From Vibrio cortegadensis (GTDB lineage: Bacteria > Pseudomonadota > Gammaproteobacteria > Enterobacterales > Vibrionaceae): a stretch of 64,000 nt of DNA. Shown one piece after another: positions 52,750-61,792 of the stretch (the first letter of the stretch is position 1; every line of letters begins with the position of its first letter). Position numbers and translations under genes: made by a program. The stretch covers positions 1,736,001 to 1,800,000 of the forward strand of contig NZ_AP025472.1 of assembly GCF_024347395.1 (NCBI RefSeq), read 5' to 3'. The notes beneath the pieces were generated by a model. The model was not told the DNA's origin. It saw nothing but the letters and a program-made list of their open reading frames with translations, and ran no database searches.

Positions 52750-54150
52750 ATGACTAACGCGCCTGTAGCAGACGTACTTGGTGGAAAACTAGCAGTAGAC
52801 AGTGAAGTAACTGTTCAGGGCTGGATCCGCTCACGTCGTGATTCCAAAGCTGGAATCTCTTTCCTCGCCATTTATGACGGCTCTTGTTTCGACCCGATTC
52901 AGGCCGTGGTCCCAAATAATCTTAATAATTACGAAGACGAAGTATTAAAGCTAACTACTGGCTGCTCTGTTGAAGTAACAGGTAAGATTGTTGAGTCTCC
53001 GGCAAAAGGTCAAGATTTTGAACTCGCAGCAACTGAAGTAAAAGTTGTAGGCTGGGTTGAAGATGCTGACACTTACCCAATGGCTAAAACTCGCCATTCT
53101 ATTGAGTACCTACGTGAAGTTGCACACCTTCGTCCACGTACTAACGTGATCGGTGCTGTTGCACGTGTTCGTAACTGTCTATCTCAAGCAATTCACCGCT
53201 TTTACCACGAGCAAGGCTACTTCTGGATGTCTGCTCCACTAATTACATCTTCTGACGCAGAAGGTGCTGGTGAGATGTTCCGCGTTTCTACTCTAGACCA
53301 CGCGAACCTGCCACTTGATGACAAAGGCAATGTTGATTACGACAAAGATTTCTTTGGTAAAGAGACATTCCTGACAGTATCTGGCCAACTAAATGCTGAA
53401 ACTTACGCTTGTGCACTAAGCAAAGTTTACACATTCGGTCCTACTTTCCGTGCTGAAAATTCTCACACAAGCCGCCACCTAGCTGAATTCTGGATGGTTG
53501 AACCTGAAGTTGCTTTTGCTGATCTTGATGATGTAGCAAAACTTGCAGAAGACATGCTTAAGTATGTATTTGAAGCGGTTCTTGCTGAGCGTCGTGATGA
53601 TCTTGAGTTCTTTGCTTCTCGCATCGACAAGCAAGCGATCACTCGTCTAGAGCAGTTTGTAAGCTCTGATTTCGCACAAGTAGACTACACTGACGCAATC
53701 CAAATCCTAAAAGATTCTGGTCGTAAGTTTGAGTTTGATGTTGAGTGGGGCATTGATATGTCTTCTGAACATGAACGTTACCTAGCTGAAGAGCACTTCA
53801 AAGCACCAGTTATCGTTAAGAACTACCCGAAAGACATTAAAGCATTCTACATGCGTCAAAATGACGATGGCAAAACAGTTGCTGCGATGGATGTTCTTGC
53901 ACCAGGTATTGGTGAGATCATCGGTGGTTCTCAACGTGAAGAGCGTCTAGACATTCTTGATGCACGTATGATTGAAATGGGTATCGACCCTGAACACATG
54001 AGCTGGTACCGCGATTTACGTCGTTACGGCACAGTTCCTCATGCTGGCTTCGGTCTTGGCTTTGAGCGTCTAGTGTCTTACGTAACAGGTATGGGTAACG
54101 TACGTGACGTTATTCCGTTCCCACGTACTCCACGCTCTGCGAACTTCTAA
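52750..54150 (+). CDS. asnS: asparaginyl-tRNA synthetase
   Basis: Class IIb aminoacyl-tRNA synthetase charging tRNA-Asn. About 466 residues, same as E. coli AsnS, with which it is nearly colinear: OB-fold anticodon domain (VTVQGWIRSRRDSKAGISFL, about 18-40), motif 1 near AHLRPRTN, motif 2 FRAENSHTSRHLAEFWMVEPE and motif 3 GFGLGFERLVSYVTG. The ATG at 52750 with GGAG 12 bases upstream gives the conserved N-terminus; ATG 52732 would add six residues. A 7-bp tandem repeat follows its stop codon immediately. Confidence 0.95.
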   Translation: MTNAPVADVLGGKLAVDSEVTVQGWIRSRRDSKAGISFLAIYDGSCFDPIQAVVPNNLNNYEDEVLKLTTGCSVEVTGKIVESPAKGQDFELAATEVKVVGWVEDADTYPMAKTRHSIEYLREVAHLRPRTNVIGAVARVRNCLSQAIHRFYHEQGYFWMSAPLITSSDAEGAGEMFRVSTLDHANLPLDDKGNVDYDKDFFGKETFLTVSGQLNAETYACALSKVYTFGPTFRAENSHTSRHLAEFWMVEPEVAFADLDDVAKLAEDMLKYVFEAVLAERRDDLEFFASRIDKQAITRLEQFVSSDFAQVDYTDAIQILKDSGRKFEFDVEWGIDMSSEHERYLAEEHFKAPVIVKNYPKDIKAFYMRQNDDGKTVAAMDVLAPGIGEIIGGSQREERLDILDARMIEMGIDPEHMSWYRDLRRYGTVPHAGFGLGFERLVSYVTGMGNVRDVIPFPRTPRSANF

Positions 54151-54201
54151 GCTTTTAGCTTTTAGCTTTTAGCTTTTAGCTTTTAGCTTTTAGCTTTTAG
54201 C
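54151..54201. repeat. 7-bp tandem repeat immediately after the asnS stop
   Basis: Seven perfect copies of gctttta (54151-54199) plus gc directly follow the TAA; the last codon and stop (cttctaa) look like a degenerate eighth copy. Such a perfect heptamer is a likely site of slippage. It lies 40 bp upstream of the asnS terminator. Confidence 0.93.
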
Positions 54202-54243
54202 AAAGTATAACTATGTAACCAACACTTCGGTGCATAAAAATTT

Positions 54244-54277
54244 AAGCCCACTCTCACTTAGGGAGTGGGCTTTTTAT
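54244..54277 (+). terminator. Rho-independent terminator of asnS
   Basis: Stem aagcccactc (54244-54253) with gagtgggctt (54263-54272) and a following TTTTTATT. It lies 94 bp after the asnS stop, beyond the tandem repeat. Confidence 0.88.
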
Positions 54278-54586
54278 TACCTTTTTTTAATATATTTAAC
54301 GATCATAAATAATATCTCCCCTTCCATTTTTGTCCTGAATTTAGCTTCACCTTTATTCAACTAATTTAATTTAAAATCTATCTTTGCATAAAGTTAGCCA
54401 AAGTCACTTTCATTCCTGAAACGTTAGACTTCACATTTATTTTAAAATCATCAGTGACGTTTGCACGAAATAGGCAGATACTGAGATCGACCTCACTTTT
54501 ATTCTTCAACTCTTTGCTACATTACTAATGTAAATCTTTGATCATCGGGAATACCGATCTATCCATAACAATAATTCGAGAAGAAC

Positions 54587-54886
54587 ATGAAAAAATTAGA
54601 CACAGAAAATTTGGAATATAAAGGTGAGACAAACGGTGTTCATAGCTGGTTATCATCGACAGGTCAACCATATTACTGGCACCCAGATTGGTTAAACATT
54701 GCTGAAGATGCAACAGGTTCTCACCCTAAACAGCCACTTGAATGCGATAAAGAAGAGACACCAACTAAGAAGCACGCTATTTCAGCGATTCTAAAACATA
54801 TGAATACATGGGCGGCAGACAAACTGTCTAAGAACCCTGATGTAGAGGCTCAAGCGATTGAATCTCAGCTAAACCTTAAAAAATAG
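54587..54886 (+). CDS. hypothetical protein, 99 aa
   Basis: Soluble small protein not recognised. N-terminal part has a WLSSTGQPYYWHPDWLN segment (about residues 21-37) rich in Trp and Tyr, reminiscent of a small beta-type fold; the C-terminal half (about 60-99) is a charged helix. ATG follows AGAAG at 54587. About 435 bp separate it from asnS; apart from the heptamer repeat and terminator that region looks AT-rich and empty, so it presumably has its own promoter. A terminator follows. Confidence 0.6.
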   Translation: MKKLDTENLEYKGETNGVHSWLSSTGQPYYWHPDWLNIAEDATGSHPKQPLECDKEETPTKKHAISAILKHMNTWAADKLSKNPDVEAQAIESQLNLKK

Positions 54887-54894
54887 CCATAAAG

Positions 54895-54926
54895 CCCCAA
54901 CAGCACAGATGTTGGGGTTAATTTTA
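54895..54926 (+). terminator. terminator after the 99-aa gene
   Basis: Stem ccccaac (54895-54901) with gttgggg (54911-54917) and a 9-base loop, then TTAATTTTA. It lies nine bases past the stop codon. Beyond it, to 55196, an AT-rich gap of about 270 bp holds only presumed promoter DNA. Confidence 0.72.
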
Positions 54927-55196
54927 TGTGCATTTCCTCAGAGAACACTCCCCCAACAAGCGACACACTGATTACGTCGTCCATAACACCATCAGACACC
55001 ATTAAAAAATAATGTCCCGAGTACACATGTTAAAATTGTGTATTTATAATTTGTATCATTAATTGAAATCTATAGATAAAATAGATGGTCTTTATTATTT
55101 GTCGGTTGACATTTCGCAATAGTAATCACTTTTTTCTCATTGATTACATTACGCAATGAACAATAAATTTTAGCAGTTATGTTCAAAGGGCTTATC

Positions 55197-56717
55197 ATGA
55201 AACAATCTGTCTACAATGCGTCTTTAACATTAAAACTATATGTTGTTGCCGCTTTTTTGTTTGGGATCTATGGCGGACGCGTTTGTCCTATGCTGGAAAC
55301 ATTAAGCGCCACAGAAGTAATGATTCATACAAGCACCGTTTTCACGATTACTTTTTTAATTCGTCACTTTCTACTGAACAATCATTCATTAGTAAAAGAG
55401 ATGAAGTTTGGCCAACTGGATACCACACTATTTTTCTTCGCAAGCCTACCCTTTGCTGCGTTTTATAATCTCAATAATGACTTCCCATTAGACAGCAATT
55501 TAAAAGTGCTATTTGGCATGACACTGTTTGGATTCTTCACCGGAACAATACTGCAACTGGTCGCAAAAATAGATCAGCTAGATAAAACTGATGAACACCA
55601 ACCGAACCAGTTCCAATTACAGGGAGAGCGTCAGTCCATCATTCGCCAAATGATTACTTTAATCGTATTACTGTTAGTCACCCTAACGGCTATGCTCACT
55701 ATGGTTGCGGTTAAGGATATTTTCTGGCTTGAACACAACCCTGCACGGGTTTTGGATGGTTCAGGTCAGATCAGCGTGATCAAAGAGTTTATCTATATTT
55801 CGGCAATACTTGGTGGTTACGCCGTTGCCATCATGATGCTGTGGACCAAGTTGATGAAAAAAGTACTTTTAAGCCAAGAGTGCTCTTTACTGCAAGTCAC
55901 CCAAGGTAAAATAAACACGCGCTTACCCGTATTTGCTCATGATGAACTAGGCTCAATGGCGTCACTAACTAATACCATGTTAGACACACTTCAACTTAGC
56001 CAAAATGAAGTAAAAACAACCAGAGACGTCGCAATCGTCAGCCTTTCCGCACTTGCAGAGTCACGAGATAATGAAACAGGGGCGCACATACTCCGCACAC
56101 AAGAGTATGTTAAAGCTCTGGCTGAACAACTGAGTCTTTCTCCTCAGCACGCGACACTACTTACGCCGAATTATATCGAGCTACTGTACAAGTCAGCGCC
56201 ACTGCATGACGTGGGTAAAGTGGGGATCCCTGATAATGTTCTACTCAAACCGGGTAAATTAACATTTGATGAGTTCGAGATAATGAAAGGACACCCACAG
56301 ATCGGAGCGGATGCGCTTTCTATTGCAGAGAAGCAACTTGGCACCAGCTCATTTTTACGAGTGGCAAAAGAGATTTCGCTCACTCACCACGAAAAATGGG
56401 ACGGAAGTGGTTATCCAAACCAGTTAGGTGGCGAAGATATCCCACTTTCAGGCCGTCTAATGGCGCTTGCTGATGTTTATGACGCTTTAATCTCAAAACG
56501 AGTCTACAAGCCCGCATTCAGCCACGATAAAGCCAAAGCCATTATTCTAGAGGGCTCTAATACCCATTTTGATCCTGATGTTGTTGAAGCATTTCTAGCG
56601 ATTGAGGCTCGGTTTATCAGCATTGCTGCTCAGTACACAGATTCAGCGGATACCCCAACCGACGAACAACCAATGACGGATACTAAACTAGAGAAGCCAA
56701 GCCTGATAACAACTTAG
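55197..56717 (+). CDS. membrane HD-GYP c-di-GMP phosphodiesterase
   Basis: Degrades c-di-GMP. The 506-residue protein has about five or six TM helices in its first 220 residues (14-30, 45-60, 76-92, 105-122, 153-172, 198-216) with a stretch of unknown periplasmic or membrane-sensor type, a HAMP-like linker (about 222-272) and an HD-GYP domain (280-460). The catalytic His337-Asp338 pair is in LHDVGKVGIP, and the GYP motif is in HHEKWDGSGYP (397-407), so it should be active. From memory it is like V. cholerae VC1295. AAAGGGC precedes ATG 55197; a strong terminator follows at 56771. Confidence 0.9.
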   Translation: MKQSVYNASLTLKLYVVAAFLFGIYGGRVCPMLETLSATEVMIHTSTVFTITFLIRHFLLNNHSLVKEMKFGQLDTTLFFFASLPFAAFYNLNNDFPLDSNLKVLFGMTLFGFFTGTILQLVAKIDQLDKTDEHQPNQFQLQGERQSIIRQMITLIVLLLVTLTAMLTMVAVKDIFWLEHNPARVLDGSGQISVIKEFIYISAILGGYAVAIMMLWTKLMKKVLLSQECSLLQVTQGKINTRLPVFAHDELGSMASLTNTMLDTLQLSQNEVKTTRDVAIVSLSALAESRDNETGAHILRTQEYVKALAEQLSLSPQHATLLTPNYIELLYKSAPLHDVGKVGIPDNVLLKPGKLTFDEFEIMKGHPQIGADALSIAEKQLGTSSFLRVAKEISLTHHEKWDGSGYPNQLGGEDIPLSGRLMALADVYDALISKRVYKPAFSHDKAKAIILEGSNTHFDPDVVEAFLAIEARFISIAAQYTDSADTPTDEQPMTDTKLEKPSLITT

Positions 56718-56770
56718 CAGCTTCGCTAACCATCACGGGTTAAATGTTACACACAACAACAATTAATCAG

Positions 56771-56803
56771 CACTCTAGTGAACAAAAACTAGAGTGTTTT
56801 TTT
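56771..56803 (+). terminator. Rho-independent terminator after the HD-GYP gene
   Basis: Perfect 9-bp stem cactctagt (56771-56779) with actagagtg (56788-56796), an 8-base loop and seven T. It separates the HD-GYP gene from aspC. Confidence 0.9.
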
Positions 56804-56873
56804 ATGAAAACACCCTCTCCTGCCATTTTTCACGTCAAAACTGATTTTTTTTACTTTTTCTTTTCTATTGTTA

Positions 56874-56902
56874 TTGTCAGGTAAAATCCTTACAGGTATA
56901 AA
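56874..56902 (+). promoter_or_regulatory. sigma-70 promoter of aspC
   Basis: TTGTCA (56874-56879) and TATAAA (56897-56902) are separated by the ideal 17 bp, 47 bp upstream of the aspC start. One mismatch from each consensus hexamer. A GTAA-N5-TTAC palindrome falls between them but does not match a TyrR box. Confidence 0.7.
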
Positions 56903-56948
56903 TACTGGAGTGATTAATATTCTCCCTTCAATTACATGGATGACGATT

Positions 56949-58142
56949 ATGTTTGAAAAAGTTGCAGCAGCTCCCGCAGACCCTATTCTTGGACTTACTG
57001 AAGAGTTTAAAAAGGATACTCGCCCTGAAAAAATTAACCTAGGCGTTGGGATTTACAAAAATGAAAGTGGTGAGACGCCTGTTTTAAAAACGGTAAAAAA
57101 AGCAGAAGCAGCACTGCTAGAAAAAGAGAAGACTAAGTCATACCTCACCATTGAAGGGACAGCAGAATACGGACTTGCTGTACAAAAACTTCTTTTTGGC
57201 GATGATGCATCTATTGTGAGCGAGAAACGCGCAAAAACAGCGCAAGCCCCTGGTGGTACTGGTGCTCTACGCGTTGCTGGTGAGTTCATTAAGCGCCAAT
57301 TGGGTAGCGACGTTAAGATCTGGATCAGTAACCCAACATGGGCGAACCACAATGGTGTATTTAACGCTGCAGGCATCCAAACTGCGCAATACTCGTACTA
57401 TGATGCTGAATCCAAAAACAAAGATTTTTCTGCGATGGTTGCTGACCTTGAGCAAGCATCAAAAGGTGACATTGTATTGCTTCACGGCTGCTGTCATAAC
57501 CCTACAGGCATTGACCCTACCGCTGATGAGTGGGAAGTCCTTGCAAAACTGGTTGCTGAAAAAGAGCTACTTCCACTGTTTGATTTCGCATACCAAGGCT
57601 TTTCAAAAGGCGTTGAAGAGGATGCTGCAGGTTTACGTACATTCGCAAAATACAATGACGAAATCCTTGTAGCAAGCTCATTTTCAAAGAACTTCGGTTT
57701 ATACAATGAACGCGTTGGTGCATTCACTTTAGTCGCAAAATCATCGGATGTTGCTACGACTGCATTCTCTCAAGTAAAAAGCATCATCCGCTCGATTTAC
57801 TCAAATCCACCCGCTCACGGTAGCGCAGTCGTGACTCATATTCTTGGTGACCAAGATCTTCGCGCAGAGTGGGAATCGGAAGTAACAGAGATGCGAGATC
57901 GTATTCAAGAGATGCGAGAGCTCTTTGTTTCGACACTTAAAGCAGAAGGTGTCGATGCCGATTTCAGCTTTATTGAACGTCAAAACGGTATGTTCTCTTT
58001 CTCAGGGCTGACAAAAGCACAAGTAACGCGTTTAAAAGATGAGTTCGCTATTTACATTGTTGGCTCTGGCCGTATCAGTGTTGCAGGCATGACAAAATCA
58101 AACATGGGTCCACTATGTAAAGGTATTGCTGCTGTACTTTAA
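56949..58142 (+). CDS. aspC: aspartate aminotransferase (aromatic/aspartate family)
   Basis: PLP enzyme exchanging amino groups between aspartate and 2-oxoglutarate, also able to work on aromatic amino acids in this subgroup. At 397 residues it is colinear with E. coli AspC: MFEKVAAAPADPILGL, SNPTWANHNGVF, HGCCHNPTGIDPT and the PLP Lys in SSFSKNFGLYNERVG, with Arg in VASG-like GSGRISVAG. ATG 56949 is used instead of 56868. The frame upstream includes the promoter, so it is not coding. A bidirectional-looking terminator follows. Confidence 0.94.
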   Translation: MFEKVAAAPADPILGLTEEFKKDTRPEKINLGVGIYKNESGETPVLKTVKKAEAALLEKEKTKSYLTIEGTAEYGLAVQKLLFGDDASIVSEKRAKTAQAPGGTGALRVAGEFIKRQLGSDVKIWISNPTWANHNGVFNAAGIQTAQYSYYDAESKNKDFSAMVADLEQASKGDIVLLHGCCHNPTGIDPTADEWEVLAKLVAEKELLPLFDFAYQGFSKGVEEDAAGLRTFAKYNDEILVASSFSKNFGLYNERVGAFTLVAKSSDVATTAFSQVKSIIRSIYSNPPAHGSAVVTHILGDQDLRAEWESEVTEMRDRIQEMRELFVSTLKAEGVDADFSFIERQNGMFSFSGLTKAQVTRLKDEFAIYIVGSGRISVAGMTKSNMGPLCKGIAAVL

Positions 58143-58161
58143 TTGTTTTGATTAACAACTT

Positions 58162-58192
58162 AAAAGACCAGATCTCGATCTGGTCTTTTTTA
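58162..58192. terminator. terminator between aspC and a beta-barrel gene
   Basis: A 13-bp stem, aaaagaccagatc (58162-58174) pairing with the complementary arm from 58177, has a tiny loop and a T run. It lies between converging genes and may work for both. Confidence 0.85.
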
Positions 58193-58232
58193 TTGCGATT
58201 AAGATAAAAATTGGACGTTTAATTTGTGGCGT

Positions 58233-58865
58233 TTAATATAGCACTCTAAATGAAACTCCCGCTTCATTGCTGTAGTGACTATTCGCTTTGCGGTATGTAT
58301 AAAATCCCCCAAGCGCAATGGCTGATGTTATATAGTGATTCACTTCTAACCGAGTGATATTTTCGTCAATCCAATCGCTACGGTTGAATTCGGCCGCCAG
58401 TCTACCTTCTGTTTTTTCAGTAAACGCATAGTTCAAATAGAGTGAGCCGGCATACACAAATTCAGATTCAGAATAGAGCGTCTTATCTATCGATTCCAAG
58501 GTCTCTTTTGCTTTTATTGCCCCAACCTGAGCCACGGTGACAAGGTCTAAATCTTCTCTCAATTTGAATCGATAACCACCGCCCGCAAGCAAAGTATCAA
58601 TTCTTAAATCCGTACTTTTAAGATTAACAAATCGAGCCGAATAATCGACCGCGACAAGCCAATGCTCTGTCACAAGTCCGTTCCCACCTAAGTTCCATGT
58701 TGTTACATTAGAGTTCCCCCCAATGTCGCTATCAAAGCTACCTGAACTCACTGTTGCGTAGAGGTAATCGTATCTTGTCGGCGTATCATAAATTGAATCA
58801 CGCTCTTGTGCATGGCTAAAGAATGAGGAAACGACAAAGCCGATTAATAGCACTCTTCTAAACAT
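58233..58865 (-). CDS. outer-membrane beta-barrel protein, 210 aa
   Basis: N-terminal signal peptide (residues 1-19, cleavage near SHA|QE) followed by alternating beta strands (YDYLYATVSSG, TWNLGGNGLV, HWLVAVDYSARF, GGGYRF...) and a C-terminal terminal strand ending in aromatic VLY. It fits a small eight- or ten-stranded outer-membrane barrel of unknown role, a type found in Vibrio. GAGGGG about seven bases upstream supports ATG 58865. Monocistronic, with the shared terminator downstream. Confidence 0.7.
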   Translation of the reverse strand: MFRRVLLIGFVVSSFFSHAQERDSIYDTPTRYDYLYATVSSGSFDSDIGGNSNVTTWNLGGNGLVTEHWLVAVDYSARFVNLKSTDLRIDTLLAGGGYRFKLREDLDLVTVAQVGAIKAKETLESIDKTLYSESEFVYAGSLYLNYAFTEKTEGRLAAEFNRSDWIDENITRLEVNHYITSAIALGGFYTYRKANSHYSNEAGVSFRVLY

Positions 58866-59047
58866 ATAAAACCCCTCTTTTAAACACCAATTGACATTGT
58901 TTGACTCGATATCTCATTGAATACTAGTCCATTAAATCAAATTATGAGAAGAAGGAAATCACGATTTGGAAAACTGTCTGACAAATAGTTTAAATGCTGT
59001 AACATGGTCTATTCTTCTTATGTATATCTATTTGGACGTGTTTAAAT

Positions 59048-60937
59048 ATGGAAGCTGAATTACTCGAAATACAAAATTTTCTGGCACAATATCCCCCATT
59101 CAACGAACTCCCAGAAGACGTCCTCACTAAAGTTACCCAAAACGTTGAAATATCCTATTATCGCCAAGATACGCCTATCATACATTTAGGCGATCATATT
59201 AATGACCTCTATATCGTTCGCAGCGGGGTCGTGGAAGTATATCGACGTAAAGGAGAGCTTTATAACCGCTTAGATCAAGGCGACTTGTTTGGGCAAATGG
59301 GCCTACTTACCAACAATAAAGTCCGTTTCCCAGTAAAAGCGATTGAAGACACCCTAGTATACTGCCTCTCTGAAGAGATATTCCAAGAACTGTATGACAA
59401 CCACGATTCCTTTGCAGACTTTGTCGAAGTGGAAGATAACGCGCGTTTGAGACAGGCTAACTCAGAAAGTAATGATGCCAATGATCTGACAACATCCAAA
59501 GTGCGAACCTTGTTGAGCCGTGAAGCCCCAACAATTCAAAAGCATCAAACCATACAGCAAGCCGCAATAATGATGGCAGAAGAGAACATATCATCGCTAC
59601 TGATTATCGACCCCGAAATCATTCAAGATGACGAAGATGATAACTCACCGGTTATTGGTATTATCACCGACCGGGATCTCTGCACTCGAGTGCTTGCTGA
59701 AGGCTTAGATCCAAGTGATGATGTGTCCACAGTGATGACCACCGAAGTTATATCTCTGGATCATAATGCCTATGTATACGAGGCAATGCTCACCATGCTT
59801 CGTTATAACGTGCACCATTTACCGGTTTTAAAAGACAAGAAACCGATTGGTATCATTGAAGCGACTGATATTGTCCGTTATGAATCCCAAAACTCTCTGT
59901 TACTCGTAAGCAGTATTTTCCAGCAACAAAGCGTTGAGGAGCTAGTATCACTCTCTGAGCAAGTGAAAGACAGCTTTGTCCGTTTAGTAAATGAGGATGC
60001 AAACTCTCACATGGTTGGGACTGCGATGTCAGTCATTGGCCGCAGCTTCAAACAGCGCATTATCGAACTGGCAGAAGAAACACTTGGCAGCGCCCCAATC
60101 CCCTATTGCTTTCTTGCTCTTGGCTCTATGGGACGAGATGAACAGCTTATCGTTACCGACCAAGATAACGCGATTATCCTTGATGAAAGCTATGACGATG
60201 AAAAACATAATGCCTACTTTGAGGCGTTCTCTAAATTCATCTGTGATGGTCTAGATAAATGTGGGTATAGCTATTGCACGGGCGATATCATGGCGACCAA
60301 CAAAATGTGGCGCATGACTCGTTCTGAGTGGGAAGCATGTTTTGCCGATTGGATTGATGATCCAAACCCTAAAGCTCTGCTCAATGCCTCTATCTTTTTC
60401 GATCTAGATGGTATCTATGGGCGCTTAAAGTGGGCGGAACAACTCAATAGTTTTATTGTTCGTAGAGCAAGAAAAAACAACCGTTTCTTAGCATGTCTTG
60501 CGCGTAATGCTCTCAACCGCACGCCTCCTTTGGGCTTTTTCAAAGACTTCGTAATGGAAAAAGATGGCAGACATAATAACTCGATCAACTTAAAACGCCG
60601 TGGTACTGCACCACTTGCCGATCTTGTTCGTGTTCATGCTCTTGCGGTTGGCTCCCGTTCCCAAAACTCATTCGAGCGATTGGATGACATTATTGATGCT
60701 GGCATCCTTCCGAAAGGACGCGCTCAAGATTTGAAAGATGCAATGGAGTTCATCTACATGGTAAGGATTCGACATCAAGCGTTGGACGTTGAGAACAAAA
60801 TTGAGCCCGATAACAATATCGAACCTGAAAACCTATCTGACTTTGAGCGCCGTAATCTAAAGGATGCTTTCCAAATTTTGAGTAATGCACAGAATTTCTT
60901 GAAATTCCGCTACCAAGCAAGCAACAGTTTCAAGTAG
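59048..60937 (+). CDS. cNMP-binding / CBS / nucleotidyltransferase-like protein (DUF294)
   Basis: 629-residue soluble regulator. Domains: cyclic-nucleotide-binding-like (about 15-130; HLGDHINDLYIVRSGVVEVYR), two CBS repeats (about 155-290; GIITDRDLCTRVL and VLKDKKPIGIIEATDIVRY), DUF294 putative nucleotidyltransferase (about 340-450; LGSMGRDEQLIVTDQDNAII, resembling GlnD's GSxGRxE...D.D) and a C-terminal substrate-binding part. Such proteins commonly accompany acetate or energy metabolism genes; ligand and target are unknown. The stop is 6 bp before a DnaQ-type exonuclease gene, and both are likely one operon. Confidence 0.88.
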   Translation: MEAELLEIQNFLAQYPPFNELPEDVLTKVTQNVEISYYRQDTPIIHLGDHINDLYIVRSGVVEVYRRKGELYNRLDQGDLFGQMGLLTNNKVRFPVKAIEDTLVYCLSEEIFQELYDNHDSFADFVEVEDNARLRQANSESNDANDLTTSKVRTLLSREAPTIQKHQTIQQAAIMMAEENISSLLIIDPEIIQDDEDDNSPVIGIITDRDLCTRVLAEGLDPSDDVSTVMTTEVISLDHNAYVYEAMLTMLRYNVHHLPVLKDKKPIGIIEATDIVRYESQNSLLLVSSIFQQQSVEELVSLSEQVKDSFVRLVNEDANSHMVGTAMSVIGRSFKQRIIELAEETLGSAPIPYCFLALGSMGRDEQLIVTDQDNAIILDESYDDEKHNAYFEAFSKFICDGLDKCGYSYCTGDIMATNKMWRMTRSEWEACFADWIDDPNPKALLNASIFFDLDGIYGRLKWAEQLNSFIVRRARKNNRFLACLARNALNRTPPLGFFKDFVMEKDGRHNNSINLKRRGTAPLADLVRVHALAVGSRSQNSFERLDDIIDAGILPKGRAQDLKDAMEFIYMVRIRHQALDVENKIEPDNNIEPENLSDFERRNLKDAFQILSNAQNFLKFRYQASNSFK

Positions 60938-60943
60938 GTCGTT

Positions 60944-61663
60944 ATGATTATTAAAGCACTACAACAACCAAGCATCGACTGGCAAATGAAGTTTTCAAAG
61001 AAACTGATACAAGCCAGAGATCACCGACTTCAATCTTTTTATAGCAAGATACTACCAAGCCCGGATACGCCAATCTCTGAAATTGAATTCTTGGCTGTGG
61101 ATTTTGAAACAACCGGATTAGATCCTAAAAAAGATGGCATTATAACGATTGGAGTCGTGCCATTTACTCTCAATCGTATCTGTTTAAGCCGAGCGAAGCA
61201 TTGGACGGTTCGACCTAAGCAGAAGCTAGAAGAAGAGTCAGTTGTGATCCATGGCATCACGCATAATGATATTTTGGGTGCACCTGATTTTTCTGAAGTG
61301 ATTGACGAAGTGCTTGATGCACTTTCAGGAAAAATAATGGTCGTGCATTATCGACGCATTGAGCGTGAGTTTTTAGATCAGGCTTTAAAGGCTCGTATCA
61401 ATGAAGGTATCATTTTCCCTGTGCTCGATACTCTGCAAATAGAATCCGATCTACAGAATAAAATTTCTGGCGGCTTATGGAATAAGTTAAAAGGTAAGAA
61501 ACCTGGCTCTGTGCGTCTGGGGAAAAGCCGAACTCGCTATGGGCTACCTGTTTATACGCCGCACCATGCTCTGACGGATGCTATCGCTACCGCTGAGCTG
61601 CTACAGGCTCAAATTGCCCATCATTTTGATCCTAACCAACCAATACGAGACTTTTGGCTTTAA
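60944..61663 (+). CDS. DnaQ-like 3'-5' exonuclease
   Basis: 239-residue DEDDh exonuclease: LAVDFETTGLDPKKDG (ExoI, Asp/Glu around residue 47-49), VVHYRRIEREFLDQAL (ExoII-like, near 132) and HHALTDAIATAELLQAQ (ExoIII His/Asp near 205). It lies 6 bp after the cNMP/CBS protein gene, a pair often seen in gammaproteobacteria; it may degrade a nucleic acid or nucleotide in that protein's pathway (inference). It is distinct from the polymerase epsilon subunit. A shared terminator follows. Confidence 0.86.
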   Translation: MIIKALQQPSIDWQMKFSKKLIQARDHRLQSFYSKILPSPDTPISEIEFLAVDFETTGLDPKKDGIITIGVVPFTLNRICLSRAKHWTVRPKQKLEEESVVIHGITHNDILGAPDFSEVIDEVLDALSGKIMVVHYRRIEREFLDQALKARINEGIIFPVLDTLQIESDLQNKISGGLWNKLKGKKPGSVRLGKSRTRYGLPVYTPHHALTDAIATAELLQAQIAHHFDPNQPIRDFWL

Positions 61664-61748
61664 CTCCCTTTCCTTAATTTAATGGTCAGCTGCGGTTTAG
61701 CTTGATTGCCAATAGTTGAGACAACTCTTTCGCTAACATCAAGATCAA

Positions 61749-61778
61749 AAAAAGGAGCTTAATTTTAAGCTCCTTTTT
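61749..61778. terminator. bidirectional terminator between exonuclease and chemoreceptor
   Basis: Perfect 14-bp palindromic stem (61749-61762 with 61765-61778) with a 2-base loop, A-rich upstream and T-rich downstream, between converging genes. Confidence 0.88.
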
Positions 61779-61792
61779 ACTCTTACTTTCAC

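Noticed and set aside
55106..55134. TTGACA as a promoter for the HD-GYP gene
   Set aside because: No acceptable -10 element lies at 16-18 bp; the next AT-rich hexamer is too close.
56880..56896. GTAA/TTAC palindrome as a TyrR box in the aspC promoter
   Set aside because: The spacing between half sites is 5 rather than 8 bases as required by TGTAAA-N6-TTTACA.
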